A stretch of DNA of 54,280 bases, taken from Niabella sp. Its GTDB lineage: Bacteria; Bacteroidota; Bacteroidia; Chitinophagales; Chitinophagaceae. Position 1 is the first letter of the stretch. The number at the start of each line of letters is the position of its first letter. The stretch is from assembly GCA_027493055.1 (NCBI GenBank), contig JAPUDO010000092.1, positions 1-54,280 on the forward strand. Reading direction: 5' to 3'. Positions 26,152-34,516 of this stretch are shown here, in pieces. A program made the translations under genes and the position numbers. The notes beneath the pieces were generated by a model that worked only from the letters and a program-made list of their open reading frames with translations, was not told the DNA's origin and did no database searches.

Positions 26152-27207
26152 ATGAGTACATTTTCAATAAAGGCATTCGGCACTGAAGCACCCGAAGCCG
26201 ATTTAAAACAGATGAACATTCAGCGCAGGGAAGCAACTGTTAAGGATGTGGAAATTGATATTTTATACTGTGGTGTATGTCATTCCGACCTGCATACAGC
26301 ACGAAACGAATGGGGAGGCACTAAATACCCCAATGTTCCCGGACACGAAATTGTAGGACGCATTTCAAAAATCGGGAGCGGCGTAACCAAATTCAAGGTA
26401 GGAGATTTAGCCGCTGTTGGCTGCATGGTGGATAGTTGCCGCGAATGTGAGCAATGCAAAAAAGGCAGTGAACAGTATTGTGAGAATGGTAATGTACAAA
26501 CCTACAATGGTTACGAAAAATACCTCAATAAGCAAACCTTTGGAGGTTACTCGGAGCGGATAGTGGTGGATGAGGATTTTGTATTGCGGGTACCGGCTAA
26601 TCTGGATCTGGCGGCAACAGCTCCGTTGTTATGTGCAGGTGTAACCACCTGGTCGCCGTTGAAGCACTGGAAGGTTGGCCCCGGCATGAAGGTTGGTATT
26701 GTAGGTATAGGCGGATTAGGTCATATGGGCGTAAAGCTGGCTAAAGCAATGGGCGCTCATGTGGTAGTGATCACTACTTCGCCTTCAAAAGTAGAAGATG
26801 CCCGCCGGCTGGGAGCTGATGAGGTTATTTTATCTACAGATGAGGAACAAATGAAAGCCAATGCCGGTACACTCCATTTTGTATTGGATTGCGTATCGGC
26901 ACAGCATGATATAAATGCCTACCTGAACCTTGTAAAAGTAGATGGCACACTGGCGCTTGTAGGCGCACCGGAACATCCCCTGCCCGTGGCGGCGTTCAGC
27001 CTGATTCCCACACGCCGGAACTTTGCAGGATCAACCATAGGAAGCATTACCGAAACTCAGGAAATGCTCGATTTCTGCGGGGAGCATAATATTGTATCAG
27101 ATATTGAATTGATCAACATACAGGATATTAATACAGCTTACGAGCGCCTGTTGAAAGGCGATGTTAAATACCGTTTTGTGATAGATATGGCGAGTTTGAA
27201 AAATTAA
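26152..27207 (+). CDS. Zinc-dependent NAD(P) alcohol dehydrogenase (YahK/cinnamyl-type)
   Basis: 351 residues. The catalytic zinc site is CGVCHSDLHTA and PGHEIVGR, and the structural zinc Cys set is in CMVDSCRECEQCKKGSEQYC. The Rossmann motif is GIGGLGHMG. Length and motifs match medium-chain aldehyde reductases of the YahK group. It closes the metabolic cargo run and is followed by a terminator. Confidence 0.93.
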   Translation: MSTFSIKAFGTEAPEADLKQMNIQRREATVKDVEIDILYCGVCHSDLHTARNEWGGTKYPNVPGHEIVGRISKIGSGVTKFKVGDLAAVGCMVDSCRECEQCKKGSEQYCENGNVQTYNGYEKYLNKQTFGGYSERIVVDEDFVLRVPANLDLAATAPLLCAGVTTWSPLKHWKVGPGMKVGIVGIGGLGHMGVKLAKAMGAHVVVITTSPSKVEDARRLGADEVILSTDEEQMKANAGTLHFVLDCVSAQHDINAYLNLVKVDGTLALVGAPEHPLPVAAFSLIPTRRNFAGSTIGSITETQEMLDFCGEHNIVSDIELINIQDINTAYERLLKGDVKYRFVIDMASLKN

Positions 27208-27236
27208 ATCAGGCAGTTTTGGCTATTTAGAAAGTT

Positions 27237-27278
27237 CCAGGTGTACCCCTAATGAGGGCAATACCTGGGCTTTCTTTT
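27237..27278 (+). terminator. Terminator of the cargo run
   Basis: CCAGGT (27237-27242) pairs with ACCTGG (27263-27268), with an inner CCCT/AGGG helix, followed by a pyrimidine run CTTTCTTTTT. Confidence 0.7.
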
Positions 27279-27412
27279 TAACAACTGATATGCATTAAAA
27301 CGTTGGTTTAAGAGAAAACCTACAATGCAGCATCATTCAAATATGGAAATTGTCATCAATAAACCGGAAATTAAACGCCTATTCTAAAGGGGATTTTATT
27401 CACTCTTTAATA

Positions 27413-27997
27413 TCAGGAGCCAGTCTTTATTGCAAAACAAAACCTTATCAAAGCGTATAAATGCTCATAGAACAGCACCAGGTTGCTTTTGTCTGCTTCT
27501 TTCTCTCCTTTGTAAGTGATAACGGCATCCAACATATCCAGCAGCTCCATTTGAGCGTAAGATCGGCGAAAGGTTTTACAGAACTGACGAACAACCTGTT
27601 CCGGGTTTTTCTTTTCATCATCTGTAAGTAATACCGTGGTGTTTTCCTGTGCAATTACTTTCCGGGCTTGCTTTGGCAGTTTTTTTAACTGCTTACTCTT
27701 TTTACCAGCGTTTTTCTTTTCATTTAACAAATAAAAAGCCTCTGCAAGCCTTTGAAGCTCTTTGGTAAAATCCAGCAAGTCTTCCCGGGCGCCGGCCTCC
27801 CGGTACGCGCCGTTATCGTTGCATAGCGCAAGCCGCTGCCAGCATTGAAGCTCCTGCTTCAGTTCTTCTAAGGGGTAATTATAAAACACTTCCCTCAGGC
27901 CGGTGTGGAGGTGTTTACCGGCCTGACTAAGAAAATGCCAGGGCTTGTAAAAGCGCCTTTTGGAGGAAGTGCAGGTGGGCATAGGTTGGTGTTTCAT
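27413..27997 (-). CDS. Mobile-element hypothetical protein, copy A
   Basis: 194 residues, no recognised domain. Charged and helical, with a conserved N-terminus (KHQPMPTCTSSKRRFYKPWH) and a C-terminal part shared with its paralogue (NPEQVVRQFCKTFRRSYAQM). A close copy lies at 42229-42819 in the same orientation; one stretch of about 75 bases (27538-27612 against 42358-42432) is identical. In both places an XRE gene stands divergent to it, so gene and regulator seem to travel as a module. Confidence 0.75.
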   Translation of the reverse strand: MKHQPMPTCTSSKRRFYKPWHFLSQAGKHLHTGLREVFYNYPLEELKQELQCWQRLALCNDNGAYREAGAREDLLDFTKELQRLAEAFYLLNEKKNAGKKSKQLKKLPKQARKVIAQENTTVLLTDDEKKNPEQVVRQFCKTFRRSYAQMELLDMLDAVITYKGEKEADKSNLVLFYEHLYALIRFCFAIKTGS

Positions 27998-28091
27998 AAG
28001 AAAGTATTTTTGAAGTGGGGCTGTTCCATTCGTTTTCTTTTATGACCTAAATCTCCAACCGTTGCAGTCGCTATCCTAAATAAAAAGTCAA

Positions 28092-28119
28092 TAAAATATC
28101 GCTTGCAGGCGATATTTTA
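28092..28119. promoter_or_regulatory. Perfect 11-bp inverted repeat, candidate operator
   Basis: TAAAATATCGC (28092-28102) and GCGATATTTTA (28109-28119) flank TTGCAG. The repeat covers the expected -33 position of the XRE gene promoter, whose -7 box is at 28136. Its placement suggests autoregulation by the HTH protein. Confidence 0.6.
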
Positions 28120-28135
28120 GCAGGGTGATTTTGTT

Positions 28136-28143
28136 TATCTTTG
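28136..28143 (+). promoter_or_regulatory. -7 box of the XRE regulator
   Basis: TATCTTTG fits TAnnTTTG, 34 bases before the start codon at 28178. Confidence 0.5.
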
Positions 28144-28177
28144 AAAAGTGCTGTAAAGGCACGAAAAATTAAATCTT

Positions 28178-28576
28178 ATGGAGAAAACAATACATCAGGG
28201 CAGAAACGTAAAGCGATTTAGGGAAATGCTGGGCATAAAGCAGGAGGCATTGGCTATCGACTTGGGTGATGATTGGAATCAACGGCGGATATCCTTGTTG
28301 GAGCAGAAAGAGATAATCGAAGACCCATTACTGCAACAAATTGCCGATGTACTGAAAGTGCCGGTAGAGGCGATTAAGAACTTTGACGAAGAAGCGGCAA
28401 TTACTTATTTTAATACTTTTCAAGATGGAAGCATCAATCATGGTCATTTTTCGCCAAATTACAACAACTGTACCTTTAATCCCATTGATAAAATTGTTGA
28501 GCTCTATGAAAAGCTGGTAGCAAGTGAAAAAGAAAAAGTGGAGCTTTTGCAGAAGTTGCTGGAGAGGGTGAAGTAA
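28178..28576 (+). CDS. XRE-family HTH regulator with coiled-coil tail
   Basis: 132 residues. The N-terminal XRE HTH reads NVKRFREMLGIKQEALAIDL then QRRISLLEQKEII, with IADVLKVPVEAIKNF closing the domain near residue 70. A Gly/Asn-rich middle leads to a short C-terminal coiled coil (KIVELYEKLVASEKEKVELL). It precedes a HipA-type kinase by 123 bases, the position of HipB in hipBA loci, and has a palindrome over its own promoter. Confidence 0.87.
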   Translation: MEKTIHQGRNVKRFREMLGIKQEALAIDLGDDWNQRRISLLEQKEIIEDPLLQQIADVLKVPVEAIKNFDEEAAITYFNTFQDGSINHGHFSPNYNNCTFNPIDKIVELYEKLVASEKEKVELLQKLLERVK

Positions 28577-28699
28577 ATTTAATGTCTCCCAAAAGAAACT
28601 GATTGCGGTATTGTAGAGAGTAATAAACTTTTCTTCAATTCAATCCTTGTTTATAATAAATTCTTGTTGTTAACCTTTGCATATTGATTTTTATAGTGA

Positions 28700-29791
28700 A
28701 TGGAAGGCCATCAGATTGACATACAATTTATAGACGCATCTGACTGGTTAGAACTAACCTGGTATAACAGTGGTGGTACCCGTGCCAAAAAAATTTTACA
28801 AGACCTTGAAGGAAATGAATTCTTTTTTAAGTGTTCAGAAAAAAAGCCTGCAAAAGAAGGTAAGCCGGAGAAGCATTATAAGTATGAATTTTGGAATGAA
28901 ATTATTGCCTACCAGCTTGGTAAGCTCTTGGGGCTAAATATGCTTCGCTACGATGTAGCTGTGTTCAATGGAGAAATAGGCTGTATAAGTCCTAAAATGA
29001 CGGTTACAGACGAAGAGCAATTGATAGAAATAGGCAGATTTATGACAGCGATAAATTCTGACTTTTTACCGGAGAATTATAAAACAAGAACTGAATATAC
29101 TTTTCAGTTATTAACCGAAACGTTAGATTATTTTAGACTTACTCAATATTTACCGTTCTTTTTTCAAACACTGATTTTTGATGCACTTATAAGCAATACC
29201 GACAGGCATCAGGAAAACTGGGCATTTATTGGAAAAACCACTTTATTATCGGAAGCGTTAAAGCAAGTGGAAGATAACGTAAAAAGGAAGGGCTTTAAGA
29301 AGCTCCCATTATTACTAAAAGCGCTTTATCACTGGATGTTTGATAGAAAAAAGAATGAACTCTCTAAAGAAGGTAAGGTTTATAAATTGATACATACAGA
29401 AGTTTCCAAAACAGCTCCAATTTACGATAGTGGTAGTTCTCTGGCGCGGGAATTAACCGACAGCCGGGTAAATATGCTACTTAATAATGATGCCGAATTA
29501 AAAAAATATCTTGAGAATGGAAAATCAGAGCTGCATTGGAGCAATAAAAAACTCTCTCACTATGATTTAATCAAAGAATTGTTAAACTCCGCATATGTAG
29601 AGGAGGTTGTAAATGCTTCAAAGTTCTTGAAAAAGTGGGAACCAGACCTGGTGGTGAATATTTTAGATAAAATAAATACCCTGATTCCTGAGGAGTGGGC
29701 AGAATACGCTATACCAGATAACCGAAAATCACTAATTTTAAAATTGTTAACTTCGCGTTTTGAAGCAATATCCCAATTTTTCAGTGACTGA
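28700..29791 (+). CDS. HipA-type Ser/Thr kinase core (HipT-like), lacking the N-terminal subdomain
   Basis: 363 residues. Kinase landmarks of the HipA/PI4K-like fold are visible: a nucleotide-lobe segment EFFFKCSEKK, the helix EFWNEIIAYQLGKLLGLNM, the hinge-like GEIGCISPKM, the catalytic loop LISNTDRHQENW (Asp near residue 172 with Asn four later) and the metal-binding Asp in APIYDSGSSLA. HipA proteins normally carry an N-subdomain before this core. Here it is missing, and a comparable segment begins the next gene, as in split HipBST systems. Predicted to phosphorylate a cytosolic target and halt growth when unrestrained. Function inferred. Confidence 0.82.
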   Translation: MEGHQIDIQFIDASDWLELTWYNSGGTRAKKILQDLEGNEFFFKCSEKKPAKEGKPEKHYKYEFWNEIIAYQLGKLLGLNMLRYDVAVFNGEIGCISPKMTVTDEEQLIEIGRFMTAINSDFLPENYKTRTEYTFQLLTETLDYFRLTQYLPFFFQTLIFDALISNTDRHQENWAFIGKTTLLSEALKQVEDNVKRKGFKKLPLLLKALYHWMFDRKKNELSKEGKVYKLIHTEVSKTAPIYDSGSSLARELTDSRVNMLLNNDAELKKYLENGKSELHWSNKKLSHYDLIKELLNSAYVEEVVNASKFLKKWEPDLVVNILDKINTLIPEEWAEYAIPDNRKSLILKLLTSRFEAISQFFSD

Positions 29792-30440
29792 ATTTGATAA
29801 AATATACGTAGTGTGGCGCAAAGGCGTTGGAGGAAGGCGTACTGCAGTTGGAGACTTAATAAAAGCCCCAGATGGCAGGTATATTTTCAAATATTTTCCT
29901 TCAGCCATTGAATTACAGGAAGCAGAGGGCTTTTCTCCTTATCCTGAATTTCAGGATCTTACGAAAGAGTATAATGGAAATGTTGTTGAAATATTTGGAC
30001 AGCGTTTAACGAAGAACGAACGGCCTGATATTAACAGTTTTTACAAATTTTGGGAGGTTGATGCTGATAAAGCCCAAGATAAGTTTTACTTACTTGGAAA
30101 AACTCAAGGACTTGTTTCTACAGATAACTTTGAGTTTTTAGCAGATTATAAACTTGTGCCTGGTTTACACTTTTTGACTGAAATTGCCGGGCTTTCAAAA
30201 TTGCAATTACCCAAAGGCACTTTCCAAATAGGGGAAGAATTGCAATATGAATTAGAACCTGATAATACTAAGGACAAACTTGCGGTAAAGCTACTCAAGC
30301 ACGGCAGGGAGGTTGGGTATATAAAAAAATATCACAGCAAAGTGTTTCACGATGCTGGCAATAGTCGGTTGCGTTTAACAGTCAAAGCAATTGACCAAAA
30401 CGGCGTTGTTAAACGGGTTTTTATTAAGGTATCGGCTTAA
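29784..30440 (+). CDS. HipS-like N-domain fused to a HIRAN domain
   Basis: 218 residues from GTG 29784, overlapping the kinase stop by eight bases; a TTG at 29760 is an alternative. Residues ~5-75 (KIYVVWRKGVGG, AVGDLIKAPDGRYIFKYFPS, GQRLTKNERPD) resemble the HipA N-subdomain and the N-terminal part of a known HIRAN-protein family. Residues ~130-215 form a HIRAN domain (GLSKLQLPKG, LEPDNTKDKLAVKLL, REVGYIKKYHSKVF). HIRAN domains bind DNA 3' ends in eukaryotic remodelers. The overlap implies co-production with the kinase, perhaps as its antitoxin and sensor; this is inference. Confidence 0.75.
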   Translation: MTEFDKIYVVWRKGVGGRRTAVGDLIKAPDGRYIFKYFPSAIELQEAEGFSPYPEFQDLTKEYNGNVVEIFGQRLTKNERPDINSFYKFWEVDADKAQDKFYLLGKTQGLVSTDNFEFLADYKLVPGLHFLTEIAGLSKLQLPKGTFQIGEELQYELEPDNTKDKLAVKLLKHGREVGYIKKYHSKVFHDAGNSRLRLTVKAIDQNGVVKRVFIKVSA

Positions 30441-30491
30441 TTACAGACTATACCGAATTACATCAGGACTTTTTACGCAATAATTTCTTTA

Positions 30492-32693
30492 TTAATTTAA
30501 GCTGGCTGTTTCCCTATATAAATTAACTAAGTGATGTACGGACATATCTATCAACGGTTCATACATAAATGCGTTCATGTGAATATTCTCAGGGGTCATT
30601 AAATTCACTTTGTCTAATACATCTAATGAAGCTCCGCTTGAAGGGTACTGTCTTTTATACTCTTGATACAAAGTCTGCGTTTGATTCGAGGATATAGAGG
30701 TCAAGTCAACTTCTGATAGTTTGTTTATCAAATACTTTTCAGCGTTTAATCTTATCGCTATTGCAAGTGTGATTTTATTTTCGAGTAAAACTTCATCAAT
30801 GGTTGACTCATTACAAATTGATTCAGCAGTTTCTTTTATAAATGAAACAATATCTTTGTCAGGAAAAGGATTGGTTTTGCCATGTAGTTTTATCAATCTG
30901 TTTGTATAAATAGAAAAAATATCGTTAGTAGTAAGCGATTCGCTTTCAGGTTTTAAATGCAAACAACTTGTAAGAGACAAATATTCCGGACAGCTATCTG
31001 ATTCACTATATTCAATCAAATTTCTCACGAAAGCTATTAAACTGACAAAAATTTTAGGATCCGAATGTCTTCCAATAAAATAATCGAATACATTTCTTAC
31101 ATATTGCCCAACGTGTAGTATGATCTCTTTAGAATCAGATTTTGTTGCCATATAAACGACTTGTCGAGAAAGACTTAATCGTGAAGTAACAGTTCTATAA
31201 AAGTCAAAATTGTGGGTTAAAATAATGATTCGAAATATGTCTATTTGGCATAATTCTTTAAGGTATTCGATTATAGCAAATTTATTCTTATAGTCGAAAG
31301 AGTCAGCAATATCATCGAAGATTAGTAGAGTTGTATCATTATTTTGTTTCCTTGATTCAATCTCAAATAAAAATTGCAATATAAAGTATGCTCTTTGTTC
31401 ACCTTTGCTTAAAATGGCTAATAAGCTGTCTTTAGTTTGTTTTATAGGCGTATCATTTCTGTCTATGTACTCAAATTCTAAATTAGCTGTTTCTTGTTTG
31501 AGAATTATATCATCCTGATTTGCCAGTAAAACTTTAAAGGGAACAAAAAATCTTGAATTAAAAGTTCTAATAATTTTAGTCCATAATTCAAACTCTTTTT
31601 TTGACTCTTCAATAATCTTTTCTAATTCAATTTTCTTTTTTGCATATAGGTTGGACAAATCCTCTGCTTCATTTTTAATTTCAGATAAAAAATTTATCCA
31701 AACTTCTTTTTTGAATTTATCATAGTCTTCTAAATTAACAAGCAGTAAGTTATCTTTTTCAATTACTTTTTGAAATGATCTGAGCTCGGCATTTGCACCA
31801 ATTGCTCTGTCAACCCTTTCAAAAGATTGTTTCAATTTTTCATCGTTTAGAATGGAATGAATTTCATCTTGAACAAGTTTTTTTAATTGTTCAGAGTTTT
31901 CAATTTCTGTCCCGTCTTCCAAAACAAATTTATGCCCTGCATCAAAATACGAATTGTCCTCAATAGATTTTAGTATTTCATTTGCTTGATAAGTCCCAAA
32001 CGTATTGTTGTTGGATGATTCTCTAAAAAATTTTGACTTAGAGATAATATTTTTGTAGTTACTTACATATTGATCAAGTATAGCTTGATTTTTATCTAAA
32101 AATTTTTTGACATTCCCTTTTTTATCAAAAACATCATTGTATCTGAACTGTGGCTTATTAAATTTATCTTTCAAGTTTTTTACTTGCGCTAATAATACTT
32201 CAAAAAATGTAACTAAGGACTCTTCTGAGAAAGCATTTACAAATTCTGTTTCGCAGTCTGTACTTTGGGATATCGCTTTAAGCTTTTTGATAAACTCTGA
32301 TTTTCCTGAGTTTAGTTCGATATAGATTGCATCATATTTTTCTTTTAAATCTTTACTTGCCAAAAATGTGCTTATCTTACTTGAAGCATCAAAACCATTA
32401 TCTTCAGCATTAATAACTAAGATGCTGTTTGGGTTTATTTCGTTACCATCTGCCAATACTTCACATTTCGTTAGTCTTGTATTGTAAATCCTATCGCAAG
32501 GCAAATTTTTTTCATCCTTTTTTGAAATCAGATCAAGTGTTCTCGCAAAGGAGGTTTTCATTGTTCCGTTAGGAGCGTATATTAAAAACGACTTACTTTT
32601 TTCAAAATCAAACTCGTGATTAAGTTTTCCAATTCCAAAACAATTTTCAAAATCAATATAAAGTTTTTTCATAACCTTGATTGCACGCGACAT
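30492..32693 (-). CDS. Large ABC/SMC-type ATPase, probable defence protein
   Basis: 733 residues, visibly more AT-rich than its neighbours. The N-terminal P-loop variant is YAPNGTMKTS (residues 39-48), with Ala and Met where glycines are usual. A long helical, coiled-coil-rich middle follows. The ABC signature LSKGEQRAY, Walker B LLIFDDIADSFD and H-loop ILTHNFDF then close the ATPase head. The ~200-residue C-terminal region has no motif I recognise and may hold the effector. The arrangement resembles AAA_13/RloC/PrrC-like ATPases of anti-phage islands. Another in-frame ATG is seven codons in. Convergent with the HIRAN gene. Confidence 0.75.
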   Translation of the reverse strand: MSRAIKVMKKLYIDFENCFGIGKLNHEFDFEKSKSFLIYAPNGTMKTSFARTLDLISKKDEKNLPCDRIYNTRLTKCEVLADGNEINPNSILVINAEDNGFDASSKISTFLASKDLKEKYDAIYIELNSGKSEFIKKLKAISQSTDCETEFVNAFSEESLVTFFEVLLAQVKNLKDKFNKPQFRYNDVFDKKGNVKKFLDKNQAILDQYVSNYKNIISKSKFFRESSNNNTFGTYQANEILKSIEDNSYFDAGHKFVLEDGTEIENSEQLKKLVQDEIHSILNDEKLKQSFERVDRAIGANAELRSFQKVIEKDNLLLVNLEDYDKFKKEVWINFLSEIKNEAEDLSNLYAKKKIELEKIIEESKKEFELWTKIIRTFNSRFFVPFKVLLANQDDIILKQETANLEFEYIDRNDTPIKQTKDSLLAILSKGEQRAYFILQFLFEIESRKQNNDTTLLIFDDIADSFDYKNKFAIIEYLKELCQIDIFRIIILTHNFDFYRTVTSRLSLSRQVVYMATKSDSKEIILHVGQYVRNVFDYFIGRHSDPKIFVSLIAFVRNLIEYSESDSCPEYLSLTSCLHLKPESESLTTNDIFSIYTNRLIKLHGKTNPFPDKDIVSFIKETAESICNESTIDEVLLENKITLAIAIRLNAEKYLINKLSEVDLTSISSNQTQTLYQEYKRQYPSSGASLDVLDKVNLMTPENIHMNAFMYEPLIDMSVHHLVNLYRETASLN

Positions 32694-32824
32694 TTATACA
32701 ATAATGTAACATATTTGCGACCGTTGGATGGTAGCTCCGTAATATGCTTATTTATGGTATCGTAAAGGCTTATAGAGCTGCTCTTTTGAACTGCCCTTTG
32801 TCAAAAAAGCTCTCCCAGCCCTTT

Positions 32825-33136
32825 CTAATAAAGAATTTCTACATCAATTGAATCAACACAAGTTTGCGTTTTTGAATGATTGTTGGCAGTCTGAAAAGGA
32901 TCACTATTTATCTGAAGGTTTTCTATTTTGGCAACTGGAATACACCGCCAATTTTTTGCAGGATCTGAACTTAAGCCAGAACTTGAATCTCCTCCATATT
33001 GGTAAAATAATGCTTGTTCCTTACCGTTTTTTCTTCCAATAACATGGGGTGTCATTTTACGCAAATAACCGTTGTAAGAGCAGGTGACACATTGCTTGTT
33101 TAAAATAGCTTGTCTTATTAAATTATATGTACTCAT
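32825..33136 (-). CDS. Stand-alone WYL-like domain protein
   Basis: 103 residues. NLIRQAILNKQCVTCSYNG, MTPHVIGRKNGKEQALFYQY and WRCIPVAKIENLQI follow the pattern of a WYL ligand-binding domain without any HTH. WYL modules regulate several CRISPR and anti-phage loci. It is 131 bases upstream of the ATPase gene in the same direction, so a functional link with the ATPase is plausible but unproven. Confidence 0.65.
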   Translation of the reverse strand: MSTYNLIRQAILNKQCVTCSYNGYLRKMTPHVIGRKNGKEQALFYQYGGDSSSGLSSDPAKNWRCIPVAKIENLQINSDPFQTANNHSKTQTCVDSIDVEILY

Positions 33137-33511
33137 AAAGTTTATTTTAGTATCGTAAAAATTAAAGGTTCAAAACAGGGCTGTGGGCTATATATTTTAA
33201 AGGCTAACAACCGTTCTAACCATTGTAAATTTATTTTTCTTATGCTATAAAAATGAATGTTTTAGATGAACTGGCTATATTTTTCGTTCAACACCCCTCT
33301 TTTTAAGGTAAAGGAGTAACTGTTCTTTGAATAAATTTCAAAAACGGAGTATTTATATATATACGGTGTATTGACAGATGTATCGAAGCAATCGAAAATT
33401 ATCAAGGGGACAAGTGTAGCAAAAGTTTATACTATAAACGTATTACCGGCTATTATGGTCTGAAGAAGTACAAATTTTTATGCACCTTTATGTATATTTT
33501 CTTTTACAAGG
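33137..33511. other. Gene-free AT-rich spacer
   Basis: No supported gene. A short open stretch around 33365-33470 without a start codon encodes residues such as CIEAIENYQGDK, which could be an eroded gene end. No terminator or palindrome stands out. Confidence 0.4.
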
Positions 33512-33700
33512 ATGAAGACAGTTGAAAGATACAGAACTTTTGAGCAACTTAAATCTGCTGAAAAAGCCGCTTCGGATACCAAAGCGAGTTTGAAAAAGTA
33601 TGCCGACTTTGAAATGCTTGTAAACAGGATATATGTAGCCAAAACAGGTAAAAGCATTGCATCCAAAGCTACTATTTTAAATAACAATGATAATCAGTAA
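33512..33700 (+). CDS. Small hypothetical protein (62 aa)
   Basis: 62 residues, charged and probably helical (ERYRTFEQLKSAEKAASDTK), with an ATG start after AAGG. It is the only plus-strand gene between the defence island and the mobilization genes. The composition looks protein-like, but there is no recognised family, so a chance frame cannot be excluded. Confidence 0.4.
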   Translation: MKTVERYRTFEQLKSAEKAASDTKASLKKYADFEMLVNRIYVAKTGKSIASKATILNNNDNQ

Positions 33701-33805
33701 CGTTGAATAGCCAATTCCCTTTCTTTTCTAAATAATTCCGCAAATTCAACAACTTAAAAAGTTAAAGAATAAAAATTAACTGGCAGGTTCCTCTAAATAA
33801 AATGC

Positions 33806-34492
33806 TCAGTGACCCGCCTCTTTCTGCAACCTACCCGCTTCGGATCTTAGCTTTTCTGCCTCCCTGGTTTTACGGTACGCCTCAAACAGCAGTTTCATAT
33901 TTTTCAAATTTTCTTTTTCCCTTGTAATAACCGAATCCCTGAGTTTAGGGTTATGGGTATATTCTTTGTCTGCTTTATCCAGGTAGCGCTGCAAAAAAAC
34001 CTGGGCTGTATCTAACCGCAGGTAGCGATATTTAGTGTCATTTTCTATATAGCCATCAAGTTTTTGCACGGTATTATACCATCCACTGCAAAGAAAGCAA
34101 ACGGCAATAAAAAGAACTCCGGCAGCAACAATGATCTTATTAACATGATGATGGTGTTCTACCTTTTGTTGTAATGGCTGGGATAACTTCTGGTTTAAAG
34201 CAGACAGCTTCTGGAACAACTCGTGCATGGCTTTTAAAGGAAAACTTAACCGGCCTATGATTCCTTCCAGCTTTTCAAACCCCCTTTTAACCTGTTCGGG
34301 AACATTATTATCGGGGCGTTGTTGCTGCTCCTGGAGGTGGATAATCTGCTGCACTTTCACGTTCAGTTCCTTGATCTCACCCATTAAAGCGCTCATGTTC
34401 TTGATGTTTTCCTGATACTGTTCAGTAAATTCGTTCAGCACAAACAGTACCGTTTCCTTTTCCTCCGTGGTCAGATTCTTTTCTGTATTCAT
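33806..34492 (-). CDS. Membrane-anchored coiled-coil protein of the mobilization cluster
   Basis: 228 residues. The N-terminal ~120 residues are helical with coiled-coil character (ENIKNMSALMGEIKELNVKV). A single membrane segment (IIVAAGVLFIAVCFLCSGWY) comes near residue 140, followed by a charged helical tail (RKTREAEKLRSEAGRLQKEA). It lies 24 bases after the relaxase gene. Its place suggests an accessory of DNA processing or coupling at the membrane. No family recognised. Confidence 0.65.
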   Translation of the reverse strand: MNTEKNLTTEEKETVLFVLNEFTEQYQENIKNMSALMGEIKELNVKVQQIIHLQEQQQRPDNNVPEQVKRGFEKLEGIIGRLSFPLKAMHELFQKLSALNQKLSQPLQQKVEHHHHVNKIIVAAGVLFIAVCFLCSGWYNTVQKLDGYIENDTKYRYLRLDTAQVFLQRYLDKADKEYTHNPKLRDSVITREKENLKNMKLLFEAYRKTREAEKLRSEAGRLQKEAGH

Positions 34493-34516
34493 ACATATTC
34501 TTTTTAAAAAATGTTT

